From positions 45,574 to 109,573 of the forward strand of contig QNGE01002427.1 of the NCBI GenBank assembly GCA_008508345.1: a DNA stretch of 64,000 bases, read 5' to 3'. A program made the translations under genes and the position numbers. This DNA is from Paragonimus westermani. Its lineage: Eukaryota > Platyhelminthes > Trematoda > Plagiorchiida > Troglotrematidae. Shown here in pieces: positions 53,772-64,000 of the stretch; positions within the stretch are counted from its first letter, which is position 1, and the number at the start of each line of letters is the position of its first letter. The notes under the pieces are model-generated. The model was not told the origin of the DNA. It did not search any database and saw only the letters and a list, made by a program, of their open reading frames with translations.

Positions 53772-53813
53772 CCCTAACAAATCCCTAGACAATTGTTCAA
53801 GGATTTGTTAGGG
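53772..53813 (+). repeat. 13-bp perfect hairpin with CCCTAACA
   Basis: CCCTAACAAATCC (53772-53784) and its exact complement GGATTTGTTAGGG (53801-53813) flank a 16-base loop. The CCCTAACA word recurs at about 53841. The CCCTAA core equals the animal telomere repeat, but single copies here are not a telomeric array. Confidence 0.8.
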
Positions 53814-54192
53814 ATTTTGGACAAAATCACTAAGGCAACCCTAACAAGGGTAACGGACTGAGAACTAGTTTATAAGTTCAACGAAAACTTCCTGGAGTTT
53901 AATGAAATTCCTGTGTTAAGTATTTCATGTATTTTAAAAATAATGAGCATACTGGCTCACAGGCGAATAGATACATTCTCAGAAAACAAAACGCCGGCGG
54001 TCAAAAGAATCCACCCTCAAACTTTTCCGAAAACAGCCCCAATTCACCTCTAAACTGAATCCCTAATTAATCCTAGCAGGGACGCGAGTCGTATGTGGGT
54101 GCGCTGCTAAGATAAGACATTGTGCTACTAGATTAGGGTACTTGACCACTACCTTTCTGTACAGAATGGAATACAGTGGATAAATTAAACAG

Positions 54193-54288
54193 CCCTAGTA
54201 GCACGAGCGTTCCCTGAGTGTTCCCTGACCGTTCCCCGAGTGATCCCTGAGTGTTCTAACTAGACACTTTGGGAACACTCAGGGAACG
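54193..54288 (+). repeat. Hairpin repeat unit A (TTCCCTGAGTG array)
   Basis: The unit starts CCCTAGTAGCACG, followed by four tandem degenerate copies of a motif like TTCCCTGAGTG. An 18-base block CGTTCCCTGAGTGTTCCC (54208-54225) has an exact inverted complement at 54271-54288, giving a perfect 18-bp stem with a 45-base loop. It looks like a small non-autonomous hairpin element. Confidence 0.8.
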
Positions 54289-54418
54289 GTATACAAATCA
54301 TATCATATTGTTGTAGTCGACATCTATTGGTTTTAAGTCTGTCGAGATATGGATTACCTCACACGCTTTAAGTAATTTAATAAACATTCAAACTATGGCC
54401 GTGTTACTGTGCCGGTTA

Positions 54419-54583
54419 CCCTAGTAGCACGACTGTTCCCTGAGTGACCTCTGAACGTTTCCAGATCAGGTCACTCGAATGAACTCGAGTTCAGATCTGA
54501 AAGTTCCCTGAGTGTTGCCTGAGTGTTCCCCGAACGATCCGTGCGTGCTCATAGTAGACAATTTGAAAACACTTGAGGAACGG
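54419..54583 (+). repeat. Hairpin repeat unit B, diverged and interrupted
   Basis: It starts with the same CCCTAGTAGCACG as unit A and ends with a version of unit A's closing arm (AACACTTGAGGAACGG). About 57 bases not found in unit A sit within it. These contain their own palindromes (GAACTCGAGTTC; AGATCAGGTCACTCGA). The outer stem is decayed. The unit starts lie 226 bases apart. Confidence 0.7.
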
Positions 54584-55456
54584 GGGGAAAGGTGCGCGCA
54601 GCTCCACTAAGCGATTTCATCAAATGCCGCACAAATCACATAACCGAAGCCCCCACATCTAGACAACTCTTCTACTGCATTCGATTAACGGGAAACGCGG
54701 CGTGAACGATTTACGAATAACGTTAGTCTTTATGAAGTTATCAGCACCTAAGCACATTCATTGAGTCCCGGACAGACAAAAATTTTATGGAAACGATAAT
54801 TTAAATTATCTCGTTCACACATGAACCAGATTTAATATGACTGAAACCAGATACCCAGAAAATCGTCGTCAATTCCACCAGCGCAACATACAGACTACCT
54901 AAATTCATACTAGTTAACTCACCAGTGACTAGAAGGTTTAGTCTTTTGTTATGAAGCCTTCGTTGTCATCATTTGTAAAATATACTTCAGAAAGTACACT
55001 TGATTGATTCGACTAAACACAATATTCAAACTGTTTCGTACTTCCAAAGTGAACAACGTTCCAAAAAAACGTTTCGATGTTTCAACCGACCTACTGAAAC
55101 GATTTAAGTATTCGACCCACTCGTTTTCGGTTGTCGTTTTTCATATCAAAAAAACCATTAGTTGTTCTGTTAAGCAATGCATGAAAAACAGTTTCACCTT
55201 CCTCCCGTAACACAGAAAGTAACCACGACACAAGAAAAACTACGAGGTCGACGAAGTTTCAGGTAGGCAGAATCCTAAATTCTGGAACAAGAGCCTCGAA
55301 ATTTGATTCCGATTTTTGTAACAGCATGCAATGTTGTTGGGAGGCCCGCTGTTTGTTGTCATTGTAGTAACCCTCAATTTTGTCCATGATGTCCTTTATC
55401 GGTAACACGGTCCGAAATATGATGCTCCGATTATAATTCACCGATAGGCGGTTAGC

Positions 55457-56483
55457 GTGGTCTTGGAAGTACTTCATGAGAATTCGGTGCATGCGGACCA
55501 GAACATGTAGGAAGCAACCGTTAAGCAGCGTTTCTGGTGGTCTCACGAACAAACAAACGTCAGAAATATGTGCAATAATTGCAGCCTGTGTGCACAAATT
55601 GAAGGCTGAAGAAGGCATCAGTGTGCACCGCTCCATATTATGCTGTCGAAGTACTCGAATGATATGGTCGTTGATATTGTAAGACCAGATGTGGAAATAG
55701 ATGCATCCCAATGATGGCAGGTCGTTCGTCCAAATGTTGCAACAGCGCCGACAGTAGAAGGTGCAACAGCTGCTAAGTTCATCCTCGGTCGACGGACCTC
55801 GCTCTGAGGTGTGTCAACTCGGTTACATTCTGACCGAGGATCAGATTTCGAAAGTGCGTTGATGCCTGAACTGTGCAGAGTGATAAGCATAAGGGAAAAG
55901 AGGACGAGTACTTAACGCCCAGAGGGCAATAGTGTCGTGGAACGCATTAGTCGAACTTTGGAATCCCACCTGAAGGAGTTTGTGACTCCGGAAAACATGA
56001 GATCATGGAACAAAACAGTATGTCAGTAGACACTTGCATATCGTGCTAGCTTCCATTCTTCCACAGCACAATCACCATATAATATGTTGACAGGAGAGGA
56101 AAGGCGGCCGCCACACGAGGTGCTTGCACCTAGGGTGCCACTAGATAACCTGCTAACTCGGATTTACTGCATCCAGTTACATCACAGAGTGATGAAGGCA
56201 TATACGTTGGCACATGAACACCTCAGGAGGGCCCAGCAGATATTAGAGGATTATTATGATAAGAAAGCCCATGAGAGCTCCATACAACCTGCTGGTAATT
56301 TCTGGCTACGTGCGCATACGTCAGAAGCTGGAATTTCCATAAATTTGTTTCGGGAATAGAAGGGATCATGCGTTGTGCGCAAGATTATTTCGGAATCCAC
56401 CTGTACTACGAGCGAAGCCAACGTCAGCTTGTCTGGGCTCACAGTAGCACATTCCAGTCCGCCTAGGCCGGATGCTGTAAGAT
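55457..56483 (+). pseudogene. Ty3/gypsy integrase fossil
   Basis: One plus-strand frame of about 1,030 bases reads as a retrotransposon integrase from the zinc finger to the C-terminal domain. The H2C2 finger is visible (LHENSVH near 55472-55492; CNNCSLC near 55571-55591), with RFWW between. The catalytic core follows: MVVDIVRP (first Asp), LHSDRGSDFES (second Asp, about 55829-55858) and VVERISRTLE (Glu, about 55934). HSSTAQSPYNMLTGEE comes next, and a helical stretch HEHLRRAQQILEDYYDKKAH leads to the end-domain remnant VVRKIISESTC. The frame has seven stops (55508, 55607, 55712, 55805, 55913, 56027, 56357) but no frameshift. RT and RNase H were not found upstream. It is dead. Confidence 0.9.
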
Positions 56484-59400
56484 GAGATCGACCAATTCAT
56501 GGGGATGATCAAAAAGTAGCTGAGAGGTGCGCTGTACCGCCAGAGGGAGGACATTCAGAGGCACTGCAACCAGGGCCTTGAACGAGGAGTAGTGTGACAG
56601 CATACAGTGCAGCGCCATTTTGTTTTACCACGTACACTCCCGTCAGATTACTTTTAGATTTTCGAACACGCAGGCTGGCCCTGTCAGTGAACCAGAGGAA
56701 GGAGGACGACCAACGAGAGCCCGAGGTTAGCGGTCAGCAGATGTGAGACCACTTTTGGGTGGTCGTTTATTTCCGGGCCGTGGGATCCCCTATATACATG
56801 GACAGTGACATGATTTGATAAGAAAGAGCTCCTTCGATATCTGTGTTGTGCCGATACGCTCTTCTCTTTGACTTGTGGCCTTTTCTCTGTCGTGTGGTAG
56901 GCCTGGTTGTGCGTTGAGTATGAACTTTCGACATTGTGTGCGTTGTCACACGTGATTCACTCACCAGAATGTCACACTTTTGCCGCTCCAGTGGAGTCAT
57001 TCCTTTTAGTTATTACTGTCGTAACCATCAGTTTTCATACGCACACATGCTCAGTTGTTGCTGATCAGGGTTTCAATTTTTGGTTGGGCTACTGTTCTGT
57101 GCGCTAGTCACGGGTGGGTATTTGGAACGCTCAGAATCGTGAGAAGAACCTTTCCCCTATGGCTGGGCATGCGTTCAAAAGCTTTACGGGTATATATAAT
57201 ATCACTGCCCGAGTGGGTTAATTAATTTGTGTTCCACCACTAACGAAATTCCCCACAAAGGAAATATCAACCTGGCTACTGGGCTGCAACACTCTTCCTA
57301 CTGGTCACGTCTAGGAGTTTTTTGTTCCCATCCACCCGAATCTCCAGGACTCTAGGTGACCTAATCCTCCTATACACTCTTCTTCAAATTGGAACTGGAG
57401 TAGCGATTCGTTGATCTGATCCCAACAACCATTCAAGGTGCCGATGTGAGAAGTTGCAGAAACGCCTGCCCAGGAACTTCCACATGCGGTCGTTATTATT
57501 TCGCAAAGCTTTTAACCACTGGAACGATATTCAACTTGAAGTCATTAGTTGTCATTCTAGGTAGAATGTTCTCACTTTGCTTGGACACAAACAAATTCTC
57601 TATATATTTCTAGCATTTGCTGTAATCACCCTATTCTTGATTATTGCATTTCAAGTAGACGGAAGTTAGCCGGACATCGGGATAGTCAAAAATAGATTGG
57701 GCATGGGTGACTTGTTTTTCGATACCCGAACCCCCGTAAATATTGTTGGAATCACCGAAATCATTTTATTTAGCCTGAGGTTACAACCTTGCTGTAAGCA
57801 ACTCTTTATATGCTTAGTAAAGTAACACCCCATATCCCGCAGTGGTGGCTGACCGCAACTGTACAATGTGATCACTCGTTGAGGTGCGGCAGGGATGTAT
57901 AGAATGCCATATATTTTAATAAGTGCATCTGATGTTGAAGTAGCTGCTCGTGTTGAGCGTGTGACGACGGTCGTGTGTGTGACTGAAAGGTGATGGTCAT
58001 GCTGTCTGAATTATTTTACTTCCATCTTGTTGACCTTTCTTCCTTATGTATTTGAAGTCTTCTTGGCAGCACCTGTGAGCCTTTATTGCAAAGATTGGCC
58101 CGGTAACTCTAATTACGCGCGGAAGGAATTGTTCTTCCATTAGACGTTATGTTCAACGTACCGCTTTCGACTCCTGTTTTCGAACTGATTGTCTGCCTTA
58201 TTCCCCAGTGCTGAGCCCTTGATTATGTGTAAACTAAGATTCACTTACGACCCAACGTTTTGTTAGATTCGACGGTGTTTGCGTGGCTAGTTGCTCTCGG
58301 ACTCTACAATTTTGACGCCGGTGTTTGTTACTTTTTTCTCTTAACTTTTAATACTTTTTTGGTTCGACACCCTAGTAACGACGAAATCGCCTGTGCGACC
58401 ATCGTTTTTGGACCAGCGTAAGCTGCTCAGTGAGTCAGGAATTCAGTAGACGATCGCTGCGTCATAAACGCGATTATTCGAGATCCAGTGTATCGATGGA
58501 CACTTTAGGTAGATTGAACGTAGCTCGGCGAATCACTAGACGACCGAGAATAATGTTCGCTGGTACCACTTTAAGTGTGCTGGATTTGAAGGACGTCGGT
58601 ATGTTGAACTCACTACTTCAAACCCCATACTGTGTGCATGAGCTTTCTATTTGGACATACAATGCACGCCCGTATCGTAATTGACTCAGCGTCATCTATT
58701 GTGGCTGTAAAAATGCAGGATTCTGATAAATGCTCCTAGGGAACCCACATGGACGTACATAACACACAAATATACATAGATGGAGGGGCTTTAGACGTCA
58801 TTGTTAGAACAGCTGCGGATGTATAATCAACTGGCCTCGTGAACGGGTGTGCAGGTCACACACTTTCGGACTTTCTGCAACATAAAAGGAATTGACGCCC
58901 TTTCCGTTATATAAAGACGAATTTGCTGTTGATCTTGAAGATCCAGCTGTCCGTGTGGGAGGGAGTGTTAGAAACATCTACTTATTACAATCAGTCCGAG
59001 CGACCGGGTCAGTTGTGTTTCAGTAGCGCACCTCCGTCTGGACTCAATCAAATCGGTTTCCTTCCGCAATTTGAGTTTCAATGCTATCAAAGCGTCAATC
59101 ATGACTTCACCTCGGAAGTAAAACACGGAGACACTAATCGATAAAGTCCATAAAATGACATTTAGGCGTGTTATTATAAGCAGCCTCTCGATCACCCGTT
59201 CTTTAAGAAGAAGATAATAGCGTTTTCAATTGGCTGCAGACGTGGCACACACAACAAAGGCTCGTAAGTTTCCGCTGAATCCGGTAACCCCCGTTATTCT
59301 CTTTGGCAGTCTTGTCCCCGCTTCTTCTGCATATCAGTTGAAGAGCGTCAACTGCGAAATCACTTCTGGCTCACCACTGACGAACTGGCGCAGGCCATGG

Positions 59401-60530
59401 TGTACTGAATACAACTAGGCAGACAAGCGTTTGCAACCTAGGCCCTCCAACGAGCACGTCATTATGGCGTTCTCAAACTTCGTCCCGAGGTCCATCGGCA
59501 TCAACAAACAACGAAGGCGATAAGTGCTGGTAGCAAAGAAGTGCATTCGACCGTTCATATTTGACAACATATCAACGAGGAAGGGGCAAACCGACGAGGC
59601 CGTGATAAAGACCAAAATGTGTGTTATCTTCTCGGATTCTCTAATCTCACCTCCTTGGAAGGCCGCTGGAATTCTGAACGTCCACAAAGCAGGATTCATG
59701 CTTCTTTCTGCATCTTATGATATAAGTAGCCAGTGAATCAGTAAACCCTCCGGAATTGACCTTGATTTTACACAGAGTCCAGTCGAAGAATTCGGGTTTC
59801 CATGGACACTTAATCGGTGGTCATTGCTATTCCTAGGCCGGTCGAGAAGACCTTTTCTACCGTTCACAGTCTACCAATATATGCGATACATATAGAATAT
59901 GTCAGGAGATCTGCATCAAAACACACACCCTAATAAGCTTCCAACATCACCTTCATCTCGATTGATCTGGATACTTCGGAATACCCTTCTTCCAAGTTTT
60001 TCGTAACTGCCCTGGCCAGCCACGAATGGTGGTGAGTCTCACAAGGCGCATCTTTTTTGTCTTCTTATCTCTCATGGTAACATTCTTTCGGCCATCATAC
60101 GCATCAATGATGGCGGAGTGGTCCTTTGTTTAGTCTGATTACATGCTGTCCGGCTTCATATTTTCGAGTCAATAACTTCTAACCAATGTTTGTGCTAAAG
60201 TTGTGTTGCTAATTATCGAGGTTGTTAATCCACACACCCTGTGAATATTTAATGTCCTATCCGCTAATCCAGCCAACCAACTGGCGCTTGTAATAACAGA
60301 CTTCTCTCTCTGCTTTTGCTGTGTATCTGAGGAGTCTTGATTAGCTGGTAAACCAGGTTGTCTGAACCTACTATTGTTTCTATCACACGATGGACCTCCC
60401 ACTATGGTTTCATGATGCCCCCAACCAAAAATTTCAAGCAGTGATATTCATACCGATTTGGTTCACCCCCATGATTCTACCAGTGACTGCTGTATAACCT
60501 GCTAGGTGGTGGTAAGATCAAGGCAATAGG
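56484..60530. other. Post-integrase flank, possible LTR, no clear gene
   Basis: Directly after the integrase fossil, sequence from about 56590 (TGTGACAGC...) with a TATA-like CTATATA at 56790 could be LTR or 3' noncoding DNA of the same element; no second LTR was found to prove it. Further on, the open frames at 58430-58684 and 58923-59144 (plus) and 59415-59699 (minus) show no reliable motif. TYNARPY near 58660 faintly recalls the start of RTE-type endonucleases but is too short to call. Confidence 0.35.
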
Positions 60531-61867
60531 CTTGAGCAAGCGCAATTTGTCACCAATGGGCACATCACAAACATGCTCACTCTATGCAGGCTGCAGCCTA
60601 CGAAGCCGTCGTTCAGCACCCCACAGGAGAGCTTTTATACATCAGTGTGAACATTGTTCATTGTTACTTCGGCTTTCTAGCCAACCGGCGCACAAGGAAA
60701 CAAACCAAAACACCACACCTGAGCATGCAAACTACCAATACCCAAGCAGTGTCCGCCTTAACTCGACGTAGCGTGCCTTCACGTCATTTGCCAAAATTTC
60801 ACTTCACCCAAAAGTAGCTTTCCAGCACAATGACGCGAAGGTCTATTCACCACACGCCGGGCATGAACCAACAAGCAGACCGGCGTCCGTCACCTAAACA
60901 CAAAGTGCAATCCCACGGCCCACTCTACTCCCGACACTCAACGTGATCCCCATCCAACCCCAACCTCAGGGTCTTGAATCAGGAATGGACGTTAAGAGGG
61001 CCGCAAAACACTCAGATACCATCACTAGCGCCCAGTCCACTTTCCCAAAAGAACCTTCTGACAGTCTACGCGTAACTTTTCCGAACCACTAACAATCGGT
61101 CTGGCTGAGCAAGGCCATCAGAAGCGCAGGCAGTGAAAAACCTCGGGACTTTGCCGGGACTCATTGATATTCCGCACTCTGAACTGCAAATGCTACTGGG
61201 TGGCACAACACCCGGTTTACAAACGCCCACAAATGACCAAAGTCACGTCACGCTCCGCTGCAAATATGAAGCATGCATTACTAGCCCTTCCCACAACCAA
61301 TAGGGACCTACGGACGACCTCTGCACCAGGGCCCACCAAATTAGAAAAAGCTACTTAATCAGAGGCTCATCAGACCGGGCCATAGAAAGCACTGTCATTC
61401 TACAAGAAATTCTAGAGCCAGAGAACCCCGCTGATGTGAGACTCGGAACATGCCACCAAGTTGAAGCACACTCGTAGCCAATGCAGCTGCGACGCCTATT
61501 TTCTGGCTACTCAGCTCCAATCATCTGCTTTTGAGACTAATTCCGGCTTTGTGAAAGATAGTCCTAGAGGCATGCTATTCTCGTTGTAGATACATCCCAT
61601 CGGATATCTGGATCCTTTTGGTCAGCCACAAACGCTGAGGTAAGCAACCAAGGTAATAAATCCCTTGATAAGACCCAAGGGAGATGTAGCTGCGCTATTT
61701 GATGTGTTGAGTGGGCCTCGCTCAAACCTGGCAAGAACGACCCGTGACCGGTATCACAGAAGCTGGCTGCAACAGCGATCAAACGGCCGTTGGATATACC
61801 ACCAACACCGTCAACAGCCATGCCTTGTCATTCAATTGGGGCCATTCACTGAAAACGGACTCGCGAG

Positions 61868-62379
61868 AGTGTCTGTTTGCGAACGCAGGAAGCCTGCGTA
61901 ACAGGCTACCGAAGCTGTGTACACTGTGTGCTGACTGCTTGCTTCAGCCGACCGATATCAGAGGTACGGAATTCTCGATGTAAGGTTTCAACCTCCTCCT
62001 CCTCGGCGGCCGTGAAAACAGTTGTGGAATTATAATCATTGTCTACTTACCTAAGAATCCCACTGTTGATCTGTTGCCAGATGTTTCAATTCTGAGCCTA
62101 CCAGAATTCCCCAGTTGCCCCTTCAAAACGGACAGAAACGTCATCTGCGTAACCGGGAGGTTTCACAGCCCTCCAGATTCAACTGCGGCAAATGACGACA
62201 GGCTCATTCACGCCATGGGGTGTATAGGTACCAGTCACTTTACGAATGTACTCACTCTTGAAGGATTCAAACGTTCGCAGATCAGACTGGAATTCTTAAG
62301 CTCATTACTCAGTGCATATTCCATAGTGAACAGGTTCTGCAAAGTTACTGTAGACCTAGGCCTCAACGAAATTCTCTGA
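61868..62379 (+). pseudogene. CR1-type endonuclease remnant
   Basis: CLFANAGSLRNRLPKLCTLC near 61872 matches the opening of CR1/Jockey AP endonucleases (family pattern xxNARSLRNKLxxL). It is followed by a broken GTEF where GVTETWL is usual, then a stop at 61981. From about 62013 another frame reads CGIIIIVYLPKNPTVDLLPD, then VICVTGRFHSPPDS in place of the usual GDFNxP, and FTNVLTLEGFKRSQIRLEF. The catalytic Glu and Asp positions are partly changed and the frame is broken, so it cannot nick DNA. Confidence 0.65.
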
Positions 62380-62631
62380 AACGCTGCTCAACGACACCAC
62401 GCTAGCGCTTCCTACTAGCTAGACTTTGTACTCTCAAATGAGCCAACGATTTTCAGCGGTGTCATTCGAATCGCCCCTCTGGGTCTGCGTTGTCACATCA
62501 CTGCCTTGTTTGATTTTGTATGCAACACCACTTGAATTGAACTCTCCGAGAGGACAGTATGAGCCTCACTAAACAGAGTTCTACACTACTGGAAATTTTT
62601 TGAATGAAGCAAAATAAGACCTAATTACACG

Positions 62632-63290
62632 GTGCCTATAGATGAACATTGGGAGTTAGTCAATGTTTTACAGCAATCGATCCAGAAGTATTTGCCCCTC
62701 AGGCTGCTCCAACCAAAGAAATTCGAAAACTGGCCAACACCGAGGACACGTAGGTTCAATCTGTTGAAACGTATGTGCTGTGACCATGTTCAGAGCGACC
62801 TCGCGATTTGCTCTTGAAAACAACCAAAAGTGTTCTACGTTCAGTCGTCCACTATATCAAAGCCAACGCCAGGGCTACCGAGTATCCCACTGTAAATGGT
62901 CCAACGGAACCCAGTACTGAGGTTGCCAAAACAACTGCCTGCCAGTCACATTAAGCGTATGTAAGTGGTCATGACTCACCTCAGTCGCAATTATACTAAC
63001 AGTCAGCTCCCAATACCCCTGTGAGCAGTTCTGGGTACCTCCAAGGGATATGCTGAGGAAGCTGACGCAGCTAAAAATTCGTAAGTTACATACTCCTAGT
63101 GATACACCACCCAGCTTCCTCAAAGTGTGTTGACCTTCCGGCAACCTCATTGCACCCTCTCTTCACTCACTAACCAATGGAGGGCAGTTTCCCCACAGAA
63201 TGGAAGCATTGTCACATGCCCATTCACAAAAGTGGGAATCACGAGGCATTGCGGCAAGCTATCACTTTATCGCGTTGCTGATGACCTCCT
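62632..63290 (+). pseudogene. CR1-type linker and RT N-terminal remnant
   Basis: An open frame from 62632 (ELVNVLQQSIQKYLPLRLLQPKK...W) resembles the linker between endonuclease and RT. After several stops, SKCVDLPATSLHPLFTH and EGSFPTEWKHCHMPIHKSG (about 63110-63240) match the RT segment that normally reads LPxxWK...PIHKKG. The open frame at 63200-63529, in a different reading frame, is probably a shadow. Confidence 0.6.
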
Positions 63291-63897
63291 CAAAGATCAA
63301 AAAGGGCTCAGTAGACGACGATGCCCGACATCAACTGCAGGTCAACAACTCCGCCGCACTTCCCCATATGAAGATAACTCACTACGTGACCGGCGCCGCT
63401 CTTCTGTCCGTGGCACAAAGGCGCAATCTTGAAACAGTGATACAAGCAGACTTGGGAGTTTATCCTAACGCTCCTACAGTGGCACACAGAGCCAAAGGCG
63501 TTGTGCGTATAATCGAAAAATACGGGTAGTCCGTATCAGGCCTACTTCCCCAGTGTTTTTTATAGATTAGTGATGTCCAACTACAATTGAACACACAACC
63601 CCGTTCACCCTATCCACTTTGAAACATAAGGCTACTCGAACAGTCTCAACAGCGGGCTACCACAAGAGTAGTCGTATTGAAAGGACTGTCATACAGCGGG
63701 ACTATGACAGCCAAGTGTATCAAACCCAAAGCACTGTCGTCTTTGGGTCGTTAACCGTTACGAGGATAGATTATCTCAGTCGTTGAATATTGAGAGGCAT
63801 TTAATGGATCAACATATTACGCGTAACACGGTGTGAACATGAATAGTTAGAGAACGATTCAATAACGCCAGCCTCTGGTCTGAGCAGGTTGGAATTC

Positions 63898-63914
63898 TCA
63901 TCATCATCATCATA
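63898..63914 (+). repeat. Short (CAT)n run
   Basis: Five to six CAT triplets directly after the last CR1-like coding trace, followed by AGACAGCAATA. It may be the 3' tail of the CR1-like element. Compare 50663-50720. Confidence 0.6.
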
Positions 63915-64000
63915 GACAGCAATACATCAGTGGTTAACACTAATGCTTAACTGCCACACAACCATGAAGAAACAGCAAACCCTATATAGAAAGAGAGAAG

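Larger units (their letters stand above)
60530..63915 (+). mobile_element. Decayed CR1-like non-LTR retrotransposon
   Basis: A series of broken plus-strand frames in the order expected for a CR1-clade LINE: possible ORF1 remnants (60530-61470, basic, Pro/Ser-rich), the endonuclease start (about 61868-61983), the endonuclease middle (62040-62379), the connector and RT start (62632-63290) and a C-terminal motif (about 63745-63800), ending near a CAT microsatellite. The RT palm with its catalytic Asp pair appears deleted. The region is visibly richer in G+C than the 28-53 kb stretch. Confidence 0.65.

Noticed and set aside
53765..53850. Telomere-like CCCTAA words
   Set aside because: Only single units within a hairpin, not a tandem array, so not a telomere or clear interstitial telomere tract.
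55259..55711. 150-codon open frame on the minus strand
   Set aside because: Much of it lies antisense to the Ty3/gypsy integrase zinc-finger region, whose plus-strand frame has clear motifs. No domain is visible in the minus frame.
58430..58684. 84-codon frame ending in TYNARPY, recalling RTE-type endonucleases
   Set aside because: The match is about five residues at the end of the frame, and the downstream sequence has no endonuclease motif.

Overview
This window is animal nuclear DNA, most likely from a digenean trematode (flatworm). The evidence is AT-rich sequence with sparse split exons, very long introns with GT/AG borders, and a repeat load of Penelope-like elements (PLE), CR1-type non-LTR retroposons, Ty3/gypsy relics and tRNA-headed SINEs carrying hammerhead ribozymes. 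Hammerhead SINEs (Sm-alpha type) and hammerhead PLEs are well known from schistosomes and related flukes. I cannot name the species. There are no operons, CRISPR arrays or bacterial signals.

The only host gene I can name is a tau-tubulin kinase (TTBK, CK1 superfamily) on the minus strand. One exon (about 24459-25497) carries the glycine loop, the VAIK lysine and the start of the hinge. The next (2418-3714) carries the HRD, DFG and GFRGTVRYAS segments and a Ser-rich tail. A 20.7 kb intron separates them. The N-lobe holds an unusual insertion of about 186 residues. Later exons were not found in the first 2.4 kb.

The TTBK intron (3715-24458) contains SINE and PLE pieces in the sense orientation of the gene. 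The most striking is a SINE at about 22708-22852. Its tRNA-like head (A and B boxes) is followed by a hammerhead ribozyme at 22732-22776 in which every core position and helix is intact. A decayed SINE lies at 17018-17157 and a PLE terminal fragment with a decayed hammerhead at 21613-21671. A possible SINE relic at 221-285 lies outside this intron, beyond exon 2.

Upstream of TTBK, 26034-27491 holds a 5'-truncated PLE (RT and GIY-YIG) on the minus strand. It abuts an inverted copy of its own 3' end, followed at 27920-27967 by a third hammerhead-like motif. The stretch 28-44 kb has almost nothing recognisable. A second PLE fragment (GIY-YIG plus terminal hammerhead) occupies 44060-45273, and 45.3-53.7 kb is again bare. 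From 53.7 kb the DNA is richer in structured and mobile sequence: hairpin repeats (53.77, 54.2 and 54.4 kb), a Ty3/gypsy integrase fossil with seven nonsense codons and no frameshift (55457-56483), and a decayed CR1-like element (about 60.5-63.9 kb).

The main theme is self-cleaving RNA. Four hammerhead-like motifs from at least two unrelated retroelement types occur in 64 kb. The intact one lies in the sense strand of a kinase intron, where it could cut the pre-mRNA.
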